Positions 24,698 to 30,496 of a DNA stretch of 64,000 nucleotides are shown piece after piece. Within the stretch, counting starts at the first letter, position 1; each line of letters opens with the position of its first letter. The position numbers and the translations under genes were made by a program. The DNA is taken from positions 1 through 64,000 of the forward strand of contig JAZODA010000065.1 in NCBI GenBank assembly GCA_045596745.1, given 5' to 3'. The stretch comes from RGIG3009 sp045596745. GTDB taxonomy: Bacteria; Bacillota; Clostridia; Oscillospirales; Acutalibacteraceae. The notes under the pieces were generated by a model. It ran no database searches, had not been told where the DNA came from, and was given only the letters and a program-made list of their open reading frames with translations.

Positions 24698-25402
24698 ATG
24701 GTGCGCAAAGAATATATCACCCAACTGCTCGGGCAGTACGATCTTGTAAGGGCGTTGTCGTGCCGCGGCGAAGACGAGGTGCTGCTGCTTTGCCACAAAA
24801 CGCTGCGGCGCTATTTGGTGGTTCGGAGCTATGCTGAGCCGGTTGTCGCTTATGAGAAACTGAAGGCGATTCGCCACCCAAACTTGCCGGAAGTGTTTGA
24901 AAGTCGTCGATTTCCCGATGGTCAGGTTGTTTTGGAGGAGTATGTGCATGGGACGTTGCTGGCGGACGTGTTGAACCGAACGGTTCTTTCCTACCGCAAT
25001 GCGAAAAGGGTGTTAATTGGGGTTGGCGCAGCGCTTTCTGTTTTACACGATATGGCAATAGTGCACCGCGACATAAAGCCAGAGAATGTGACAATTTCTG
25101 ATGATGGACGAGTGGTGTTGTTGGATTTGAACGCATCGCGGTTTCACACTTCGGAGAAACGGAGTGATACCGTAGTGCTTGGCACGATCGGATATGCACC
25201 GCCGGAACAATTCGGGATTTCGCAAAGCGGCGTCACCGCTGATGTGTATGCGTTGGGCGTGTTGCTTAATGTGTTGTTGACGGGTTGTCACCCCAGCGAA
25301 CAGCTGGCGCGAGGTCGAGCGGGAAAACTGGTTTTAAAGTGTACACAGATTGATCCCAAGCACCGATTCCCCAGTGCCAAAAAAATGTTGGAAGCATTAT
25401 AA
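24698..25402 (+). CDS. Divergent serine/threonine protein kinase
   Basis: A 234-aa cytoplasmic kinase domain with almost nothing else. The catalytic loop HRDIKPEN (123-130) is complete, the DFG site reads DLN (143-145), the activation segment ends in GYAPPEQ, and the helix F Asp is in ADVYALG. The ATP-binding Lys of the VAIK motif is replaced (VVR, 41-43) and the Gly loop is degenerate. Catalytic activity is therefore uncertain, although Asp128-type residues for catalysis and metal binding remain. No membrane helix or PASTA domain is present, unlike PknB/PrkC. Read from a promoter inside the direct repeat, it converges on a zinc-ribbon/LRR and HTH operon that may be functionally linked. Confidence 0.85.
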   Translation: MVRKEYITQLLGQYDLVRALSCRGEDEVLLLCHKTLRRYLVVRSYAEPVVAYEKLKAIRHPNLPEVFESRRFPDGQVVLEEYVHGTLLADVLNRTVLSYRNAKRVLIGVGAALSVLHDMAIVHRDIKPENVTISDDGRVVLLDLNASRFHTSEKRSDTVVLGTIGYAPPEQFGISQSGVTADVYALGVLLNVLLTGCHPSEQLARGRAGKLVLKCTQIDPKHRFPSAKKMLEAL

Positions 25403-25439
25403 AAAGCCGCCTCTTGGATTTCTACAAGAGGCGGCTTTT
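25402..25439. terminator. Bidirectional terminator between kinase and LRR genes
   Basis: Perfect 15-bp stem AAAAGCCGCCTCTTG with its complement and an 8-nt loop; the A- and T-rich arm ends allow use from both sides. Confidence 0.85.
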
Positions 25440-25456
25440 GTGCGCAATCCGGCTAC

Positions 25457-26428
25457 TTAACCGTTCCATTCTACATATTCGGCATCCCAAAACAGGCGAG
25501 CGTCGAGGGCGGTCGTAACACCCGGTGGTGCATAAATAGTCAAATCGACCGAACGTTGATATTCTGTGGAAAACTGTCCGGAACTGAGAGTGAGAGTGGC
25601 AGAACGAATATATATAGTTGATAAGTTTTCACAATTGGTAAACGCGTTGTATCCCAGAGAGGTTACATTGGGTGGGATAGTGATTGTTTTTAATTCGCTG
25701 GCACCACAGAATGCCTGATAACCGATATATTGCAGTGTGTCCGGCAGGGATATTTGCCGGACGGATGTGTTGTAATAAAACGCTCCTTCGCCGATGCCAA
25801 CGACCGGTTTGTTTTCAATGAAGGCGGGGATTACATAATTACCATCCGCAGGCGTTTGTGCAATGCCGGTGATTTCAACGCCGCCGCTGACGGAGCGTAC
25901 GATGAACGGCGTTGCCGCGATTGTTGGTGTAGTGGTCGTTGTGGGTTTGGTCGAGGTCGTGGTGTTCGTGTTTGCAGAGGTGACTGTTGTCTTTTTGGTC
26001 GTTCCGATCGAGGCTGTTTTATCGGCTGAAGGCGCTGTGGTTGTGCCGGTCGATGTAGATGATGAGGTTGAAGAGACTTCTTGGGGTGGTTGTTGGGTTT
26101 TGGTGGTTGGTCGAAGAGTCGTGCCGGTCGAGACCGATGTCGACGTGTTGCTCGAGGCGGCACTTTGCAAGGGTGCAGATAATGAGGGTGTCGTCGGCAT
26201 CTTTTGAGGGGCGTCAACCGGTGCGCTTGGAGGGGGAGTTTTCAACAAAGCGGCAAGAACCGCCGCCCCAACAAGAACAATCGCCGCAAGGGCGACGATT
26301 GTTATGACGGCACGGTTCTTCGAGCCGTGCCGGGCGGGTGTGACTTTTTCTATCAACGACTTCATGCAATAGGGGCAAAAACTGGCATCGTTGTTTAGTT
26401 CAGAAGAGCAAAACGGACATTGTTTCAT
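25457..26428 (-). CDS. Zinc-ribbon, membrane-anchored protein with BspA-type LRR domain
   Basis: A 323-aa protein. Residues 1-21 form a cytoplasmic zinc ribbon (CPFCSSEL...FCPYC). A single membrane helix follows at about 39-62, then a long Ser/Thr/Pro linker (about 65-175) that should span the wall. An extracellular BspA-like leucine-rich repeat domain (about 185-320) has repeats such as IGEGAFYYNTSVRQISLPDT. It would sense or bind something outside and signal inside through the zinc ribbon. It starts 6 bp after the HTH gene, so they form an operon. Together with the convergent kinase this looks like an undescribed signalling set, but the function is only inferred. Confidence 0.8.
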   Translation of the reverse strand: MKQCPFCSSELNNDASFCPYCMKSLIEKVTPARHGSKNRAVITIVALAAIVLVGAAVLAALLKTPPPSAPVDAPQKMPTTPSLSAPLQSAASSNTSTSVSTGTTLRPTTKTQQPPQEVSSTSSSTSTGTTTAPSADKTASIGTTKKTTVTSANTNTTTSTKPTTTTTPTIAATPFIVRSVSGGVEITGIAQTPADGNYVIPAFIENKPVVGIGEGAFYYNTSVRQISLPDTLQYIGYQAFCGASELKTITIPPNVTSLGYNAFTNCENLSTIYIRSATLTLSSGQFSTEYQRSVDLTIYAPPGVTTALDARLFWDAEYVEWNG

Positions 26429-26434
26429 AGCGTA

Positions 26435-26857
26435 TCACCCCAGCAGAGCTAATCCGTATTCGTACAGCAACGCGTTGATATCTACAACAGACAAGCGCTT
26501 GCAGATGCCGAAGATGACTACGCAATCGAACTCGTTTTTGGTATATAGCGTGGCATAGCCGGCCTGCTTCATCAGCGCTTGGACCTCTTGCAGATTCAGC
26601 TGCATTCCGATTGCCAGACTGAGCAGCTTGGCGCGCTCCGGGACGCGATAGCCGGAAAAGATTTGATAGGCATACGGCTCGCTGAGGCCTGAGCGACGGA
26701 CAACATCCGCTTTCTTTAACTTTTTGGTAACGAGCAGTTCGTTTACGCAATCGGCGATTGAGCGGCTGAGCAGTTGCGGCTTGTTCGCTTGATGAAACGC
26801 GTGAAACTCGGCACACTGCTCCAGTTCTTTGAGTATTTCGGACGTATCTTTTTTCAC
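26435..26857 (-). CDS. Helix-turn-helix protein of a kinase-associated type
   Basis: A 140-aa protein; the GTG at 26857 is chosen because GGGGTG precedes it by 7 nt. The HTH lies at about 45-70 (LKKADVVRRSGLSEPYAYQI), followed by FSGYRVPERAKLL and a C-terminal helical part with YTKNEFDCVVIFGI. Short proteins of this form are common in Clostridia, to my recollection often next to protein kinases. It probably represses its own operon: an inverted repeat surrounds the -10 region of its promoter. The C-terminal part might be a kinase or LRR contact region, which is inference. Confidence 0.8.
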   Translation of the reverse strand: MKKDTSEILKELEQCAEFHAFHQANKPQLLSRSIADCVNELLVTKKLKKADVVRRSGLSEPYAYQIFSGYRVPERAKLLSLAIGMQLNLQEVQALMKQAGYATLYTKNEFDCVVIFGICKRLSVVDINALLYEYGLALLG

Positions 26858-26870
26858 GATTCTACACCCC

Positions 26871-26920
26871 GATTTGTGGTAATATGAGAAAAGTGTATCA
26901 CAAATCAAAAGGCCGGTCAA
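26871..26920 (-). promoter_or_regulatory. Promoter and operator of the HTH-LRR operon
   Basis: On the minus strand: TTGACC (26920-26915), 17-bp spacer, TACACT (26897-26892). An inverted repeat with arms GATTTGTGRTA (26871-26881 and complement at 26896-26906, 10 of 11 bases matching) embraces the -10 and start site, as expected for an autorepressor. Confidence 0.7.
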
Positions 26921-26995
26921 CCAAAGAAAAATCCGAAAAACTACGCGCTGAGCGTAACTGTTGTTGAAAAAAGTCGAGTATACTGGTAGATAAGG

Positions 26996-27334
26996 TCAAA
27001 GGTCATCAATCTTATCTGCCAGAGCCTTTACGGTGGTGAGGAAGATCTTTACCTTCTCTCCGTCGCGGCCCGCCAGCCGCGCGGAGATGCTTTTAAAAAC
27101 ATCGTTGCTTTCGGTGTAAGAATCAAAAAGCAAGTAGTCCATACTTACCTGCAATTCTATTGCCAAACGGAATAGCACATCCACCGAGGGGATACGAGTG
27201 CCTCGTTCTATGTGCCCGATATGTGCGGTGGAAACCCCGCAAAGTTCTCCGAGCTTTTCTTGGCTGAGTCGGTGATCGCGTCGGGCGGTTCGTATGCGCC
27301 GCCCCAGCGCGATATAGTCTATGTACTTGTCCAT
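26996..27334 (-). CDS. XRE-family transcriptional regulator
   Basis: A 112-aa protein with a classic Cro/C1 HTH at about residues 9-65 (RRIRTARRDHRLSQEKLGE, then STAHIGHIERGTRIPSV). A C-terminal tail of about 40 aa (DSYTESNDVFKSISARL...) may mediate dimerisation. The ATG at 27334 has GAGGTGG upstream; longer versions of the frame lack an RBS. It diverges from a small membrane-protein gene across a 137-bp spacer that holds a perfect 13-bp inverted repeat, so it probably controls both promoters. It is 138 bp upstream of the other HTH operon on the same strand. Confidence 0.88.
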   Translation of the reverse strand: MDKYIDYIALGRRIRTARRDHRLSQEKLGELCGVSTAHIGHIERGTRIPSVDVLFRLAIELQVSMDYLLFDSYTESNDVFKSISARLAGRDGEKVKIFLTTVKALADKIDDL

Positions 27335-27346
27335 AATCGCCACCTC

Positions 27347-27406
27347 GCTTCTTATGGTAACTATTTTATACGTACAGTCAGCGTTTATGAATCTACCATA
27401 AGAAGC
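27347..27406. promoter_or_regulatory. Divergent operator: perfect 13-bp inverted repeat
   Basis: GCTTCTTATGGTA (27347-27359) and its exact complement (27394-27406), 34 nt apart. The left arm lies just upstream of the RBS of the XRE gene and the right arm directly upstream of the -35 of the divergent promoter. This is the likely binding site pair of the XRE regulator. Confidence 0.75.
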
Positions 27407-27411
27407 AAAAG

Positions 27412-27440
27412 TTGACAATAAGCAGTAATTGTGATATAGT
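27412..27440 (+). promoter_or_regulatory. Promoter of the small membrane-protein/lipoprotein genes
   Basis: TTGACA (27412-27417), 17-bp spacer, TATAGT (27435-27440), close to consensus and adjoining the 13-bp inverted repeat. Confidence 0.85.
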
Positions 27441-27471
27441 AATGGCGAAAAGTGTAAGGAGAGTGGTGTTT

Positions 27472-27819
27472 TTGAAGAAATATATCAGAGCGGTGGTGGC
27501 TCTTGCGTTGTTTGTGGTGTTTGCAGCAGCGGCGGTTTTGTTTTATTTTGAGGAGGACTATATTCGTGCGCGTTCCAAAGTGAAGTATTTGAACAGTGAA
27601 CTGGGTCAAACGGGAATCAGAATAGAAGATAGCATCAATAAGTTGTCCGGCAAAAATGATTATTCGGCGCACCGGGAGTGGCAACAGACACTTGATCGTG
27701 CCGAGGATAAGGTGAGTGAGGGGGAGACAAAATGTCTTATCACCGGCTCGCTTGCGGTGGTTTCATTGGGCGGTTCGATTGTGTTTTTTGTTTTGGATAA
27801 GAAAAAGGGGAGTAATTGA
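27472..27819 (+). CDS. Small membrane protein with coiled-coil middle
   Basis: About 115 aa. Two hydrophobic helices (about 7-25 and 93-109) flank a charged, helical middle that is probably outside or forms a coiled coil (YIRARSKVKYLNSELG and following). The TTG at 27472 is preferred, 10 nt from AAGGAGA and beginning LKKYIR like its neighbours' VKK starts; GTG at 27466 and ATG at 27442 are alternatives. No family is recognised. The stop is 14 bp before the next gene, a lipoprotein, so they should be cotranscribed from the operator-flanked promoter. Confidence 0.65.
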   Translation: MKKYIRAVVALALFVVFAAAAVLFYFEEDYIRARSKVKYLNSELGQTGIRIEDSINKLSGKNDYSAHREWQQTLDRAEDKVSEGETKCLITGSLAVVSLGGSIVFFVLDKKKGSN

Positions 27820-27833
27820 AAGGGGTGATTGTT

Positions 27834-28421
27834 GTGAAAAAGTGGAGTTTGCTATTGCTGGTTATTGTGTTGGTGCTGTGCTGTTGTGTCGGCTGCGGGA
27901 AGGAAGAAAAACCTGTCGAACAGCCGCCGGAGCAACCGCAGGATGTAGCTGTTGAGTGGATGCCATATGGCTTGGAGTTTGGTATGACCTACGATGAAGC
28001 CAAGGCGAACGACCCGGATATGACCGCGATCGAGTTGACAGAGGATGGCGGCTATATGAGCGAGCAGGAAAATTTTGACAACGCCCTTATACGAGAGCAT
28101 TTTGATGTTCCGTTTAAAAACGAGACGTTTTGGGACTACAACAGCTGGAAGTTTGCCGTTTATTCGTTTAATCGGGAGCAGGAGTTGAATGGCTTTTATT
28201 TTCTTGTTTCCACATCCGGTAGGGTTTTTGCAAAGTACATTTACGATGATATGGTGGCTCATTACAATACGGTCTTCAAGGTGGAATGCACGACGGAAGA
28301 AACTGAGACAGGTTGCGTGGCAAAATGGGAAAAAGATGGCGTTGCCGTGGAGGTGGTTATGGAAGAAATTAACGTGACGAAGTATTGGACCTACGCGACA
28401 ATCATCTACGTTGGTGATTAA
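27834..28421 (+). CDS. Lipoprotein of unknown function
   Basis: A 195-aa protein with a lipoprotein signal peptide ending in CCVGC (lipidated Cys at about residue 20) and a short Pro/Glu/Gln linker. A globular domain of about 150 aa begins with the motif PYGLEFGMTYDEAKAN, which resembles short repeats in other Firmicute lipoproteins that end their helices this way. The GTG at 27834 has AAAGGGGTG upstream. No enzyme motif is visible. It is the second gene after the XRE-controlled promoter. It is noticeably more AT-rich than the flanking core genes. Confidence 0.7.
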   Translation: MKKWSLLLLVIVLVLCCCVGCGKEEKPVEQPPEQPQDVAVEWMPYGLEFGMTYDEAKANDPDMTAIELTEDGGYMSEQENFDNALIREHFDVPFKNETFWDYNSWKFAVYSFNREQELNGFYFLVSTSGRVFAKYIYDDMVAHYNTVFKVECTTEETETGCVAKWEKDGVAVEVVMEEINVTKYWTYATIIYVGD

Positions 28422-28482
28422 GGATCGTTTTGGTTGACGATATCACCACACAATAAAGTTTTGAGACAAAGGAGTGTCGATT

Positions 28483-28860
28483 GTGAAAAAGTTTTTGGTG
28501 GCAGTGTTGGTTATTGTGATTGTGGTGTGCAGTTCGGGTTGCTCGCTTATCAAGAGTATTTTCAGCGGCGAGGACGAGTTGTACTTCAATGCGGCGAAAG
28601 CGCTTGTGGCGAAAGAGTTCCCCAGTCAATCTTTCATCGAGTACGAAGACGAGGAAATTTACGCAGAAGATGGATATGGCCGAGCGATCGTTTATTTGAA
28701 CGTTACATTTGGAGCCTCTTTGAAGCGCGAGTTTTATGTATGTATCAAGTCCGTTGACGAGGATGGCAATTATACGTACCATCCGTACGCCTCATACGTT
28801 ATGGAAGAGTCGGAAATCCCGGAGCTTAAAGAGTATAATGACTGGGGCAATCCGCGGTGA
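28483..28860 (+). CDS. Small lipoprotein of unknown function
   Basis: A 125-aa protein: lipoprotein signal ending in SSGC (Cys at about 20), then about 100 residues rich in Asp, Glu and Tyr with a predicted beta-sheet character (YLNVTFGASLKREFYVCIK). The GTG at 28483 has AAAGGAG 8 nt upstream. It starts 61 bp after the previous lipoprotein and may share its transcript; a weak TTGACG (28434) with no well-placed -10 is also present. Its stop lies 5 bp before direct repeat copy B, so it is the last gene of the accessory module. Confidence 0.65.
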   Translation: MKKFLVAVLVIVIVVCSSGCSLIKSIFSGEDELYFNAAKALVAKEFPSQSFIEYEDEEIYAEDGYGRAIVYLNVTFGASLKREFYVCIKSVDEDGNYTYHPYASYVMEESEIPELKEYNDWGNPR

Positions 28861-28865
28861 AAGGA

Positions 28866-28925
28866 AACAACCCGATGGTCGGTATGACCGTGGCTTGCGC
28901 CGTTGCTGTCAGCGAAGCGCTGTAA
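28866..28925 (+). pseudogene. 3' remnant of the GGGtGRT gene
   Basis: Codes for the last 19 residues (NNPMVGMTVACAVAVSEAL) and stop of the GGGtGRT protein without a start codon or RBS. It is identical to 24547-24606 and is part of direct repeat copy B. Confidence 0.9.
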
Positions 28926-28939
28926 GTTTAAGAAGAAAA

Positions 28940-28966
28940 GGGTCGCCCATCGGGCGGCCCTTTTTT
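28940..28966 (+). terminator. Intrinsic terminator, second copy
   Basis: Same sequence as the terminator at 24621-24647; closes the lipoprotein transcript. Confidence 0.85.
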
Positions 28967-28967
28967 A

Positions 28968-28996
28968 TTGACGAACGCAACCGTGTGTGGTATAGT
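28968..28996 (+). promoter_or_regulatory. Promoter of the 99-aa membrane protein, second copy
   Basis: TTGACG (28968-28973), 17-bp spacer, TATAGT (28991-28996). The -10 differs by one base from copy A (TAAAGT). Confidence 0.75.
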
Positions 28997-29016
28997 GAAG
29001 AAAAGAAGGTGACGGC

Positions 29017-29316
29017 ATGAAAAAAGGAACGTGGATACGGAACAGCTTTTTCGTGTTGGCGGCGGTGTCGTTTGTCTGGCACGTTTTGGGTACGATACGC
29101 CACGCGCAGTATATGTGGGAAAATGAGTTCAAGGTATATAACTTCGACAGCTTTGCCGAATATTTCTTCTCCGCCCACGATATGTCACTGCTTGTTTGGT
29201 TGGGCGTTGCCGTTGCGATTGCCGTCGCGGGTATCATCATACAAGATTGGGTTAACCTTGAAAGGAACGCGCGGACAAAGCGGAAGCGTGAAGAGGAAGC
29301 ACACTGCCGGGAATAA
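29017..29316 (+). CDS. Small two-helix membrane protein of unknown function
   Basis: A 99-aa protein with two membrane helices (about 9-27 and 56-76), an aromatic-rich loop between them and a strongly basic/acidic cytoplasmic tail (RNARTKRKREEEAHCRE). AAGGTGA lies 7 nt before the ATG. It is driven by the promoter inside direct repeat copy B and ends at its own terminator. It is probably the gene that originally followed the GGGtGRT operon before the accessory module arrived. No family is recognised. Confidence 0.65.
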   Translation: MKKGTWIRNSFFVLAAVSFVWHVLGTIRHAQYMWENEFKVYNFDSFAEYFFSAHDMSLLVWLGVAVAIAVAGIIIQDWVNLERNARTKRKREEEAHCRE

Positions 29317-29323
29317 TTTACAC

Positions 29324-29361
29324 ACGACCTGCTCCAAAAAGTTTTGGGGCGGGTCGTTTTT
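29324..29361 (+). terminator. Intrinsic terminator
   Basis: Stem ACGACCTGCTCC (29324-29335) with GGGGCGGGTCGT (29346-29357, two G-U pairs), 10-nt loop, then TTTTT. Confidence 0.8.
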
Positions 29362-29374
29362 GTCCGAAATGACA

Positions 29375-29403
29375 TTGAATTTGCAGAAACGGTGTGTTAG
29401 AAT
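29375..29403 (+). promoter_or_regulatory. Promoter of the GH16 gene
   Basis: TTGAAT (29375-29380), 17-bp spacer, TAGAAT (29398-29403), 36 nt before the ATG. Confidence 0.7.
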
Positions 29404-29439
29404 GGCATACACTGTCCGGAAAACAAAGGAGGCGTTTTG

Positions 29440-30228
29440 ATGAACAACCGACCTGTTCCGCAGCCGGCAGAAGCCGCCGGTTACAACAACCTGGTGTTTT
29501 GCGACGATTTCGACGACCCCTCCACCATCGACTGGGAGGTCACCGGCAAGCCGGGGTACAAGTGGTATCTTGACCGTCCGTTCCATTGGTCGCCGCTGGT
29601 AGAGGGTGACGTCAAGATGGAAAACTCCGTCGTCACCGTCGCTCAGCAAAAGTCCTGTGCCAACTGGGGTATCGGCACGTACAGCGCCAAGGGCGATACC
29701 GGCGCGGCGTTCCGTTTCGGTTACTTTGAAGCGCGCATTCGCTTTGATACGACCAAAACCAAAGCGGAGGTCTCCGGTTTCCCGGCGTGGTGGAGCTTTT
29801 CGGTGGCGCACACCACCGACCGCAACGATGAGCATTGGGCAGAGCTGGATTTCTTTGAGGCGATGACCAACCCCACGGCAGACGGCAAGTATACCGGCAC
29901 GTATGTCGCCACGCTGCACGACTGGATTCGCAAGGATGGCAAGCCGCAAAACTGCCAGAACCCCAACAACTGGCACGATCGCTGTGTAACCGACGGTTGG
30001 CACGACTACGGCTGCTTGTGGAAGCCGGGCGTTGTCGAGTGGTATTACGACGAAAAACTGCTCGGTCGGGTGACCTACTCCGCCGACGCGATGCCGGAAC
30101 CCGCAAACGAGGCGAACAACTTCCCCGGTGCGTACCAGTATATGGAGCAGGAGGATATGCTGCTCATTCTCGGCAGCTGTGCCGAGTGGCCGATGGAAGT
30201 GGATTGGGTGCGCGTTTGGCAGGGGTAA
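29440..30228 (+). CDS. GH16 family glycoside hydrolase without signal peptide
   Basis: A 262-aa single-domain GH16 enzyme. The catalytic pattern ExDxxE is intact in AELDFFEA (E135 nucleophile, D137, E140 acid/base), and flanking elements (FCDDFDD at the N-terminus, FRFGYFEARIRF, and the C-terminal MEVDWVRVWQG strand) are family-typical. It resembles the catalytic domain of the giant protein at 489. The ATG at 29440 has AAAGGAGG upstream and the protein begins hydrophilic, so no export signal is visible. It may act on imported oligosaccharides in the cytoplasm or leave by an unknown route. Substrate probably beta-1,3(-1,4)-glucan or a related glycan. Confidence 0.88.
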   Translation: MNNRPVPQPAEAAGYNNLVFCDDFDDPSTIDWEVTGKPGYKWYLDRPFHWSPLVEGDVKMENSVVTVAQQKSCANWGIGTYSAKGDTGAAFRFGYFEARIRFDTTKTKAEVSGFPAWWSFSVAHTTDRNDEHWAELDFFEAMTNPTADGKYTGTYVATLHDWIRKDGKPQNCQNPNNWHDRCVTDGWHDYGCLWKPGVVEWYYDEKLLGRVTYSADAMPEPANEANNFPGAYQYMEQEDMLLILGSCAEWPMEVDWVRVWQG

Positions 30229-30250
30229 CAGCAAAATGACGAACGGATAT

Positions 30251-30384
30251 GGCATTTTGCCAACAACTTCCGTTAAATCGCCACATTTTACCAACAAAAA
30301 TAATCGTCACATTTTTAAATTGACGAAAAAATGCTACTTTATTGCGGCAAATTTACTATATTATCGGCGAAAAAACAGTATAAT
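30251..30384 (+). promoter_or_regulatory. Regulatory region of the first ABC transporter operon
   Basis: TATAAT at 30379-30384 lacks a good -35 at 17 bp, suggesting activator dependence. Upstream are imperfect direct copies of one motif: CATTTTGCCAAC (30253), CATTTTACCAAC (30284) and CACATTTTTAAA (30308), and ATCGYCACATTTT occurs twice, 26 bp apart. TTTTACCAAC here is the exact complement of GTTGGTAAAA before uxaC. The leader from 30385 to 30496 has no RNA element that I recognise. Confidence 0.45.
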
Positions 30385-30496
30385 GTTAGTGAGGGCATTG
30401 GCGCAACCGGGCAACGAGAGATCGTTTGGCCGGCTATTTGTGCCGTTCTCGGGCAAAATTTCTGTACTTCGACACAAGGGATAAGGGTGTGTGAAA

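Larger units (their letters stand above)
28866..28992 (+). repeat. Direct repeat copy B (127 bp identical)
   Basis: Exact copy of 24547-24673. It contains the 19-codon gene remnant, the terminator (28940-28966) and the promoter of the next gene. It marks the right edge of the accessory module. Confidence 0.95.

Noticed and set aside
26435..26857. Toxin-antitoxin pair of HTH protein and zinc-ribbon protein
   Set aside because: The partner is a 323-aa membrane-anchored LRR protein and no toxin fold is recognisable.
24698..28860. Prophage or integrative element
   Set aside because: No integrase, recombinase, replication, capsid or conjugation gene is present between the direct repeats; only the repeat structure suggests insertion.
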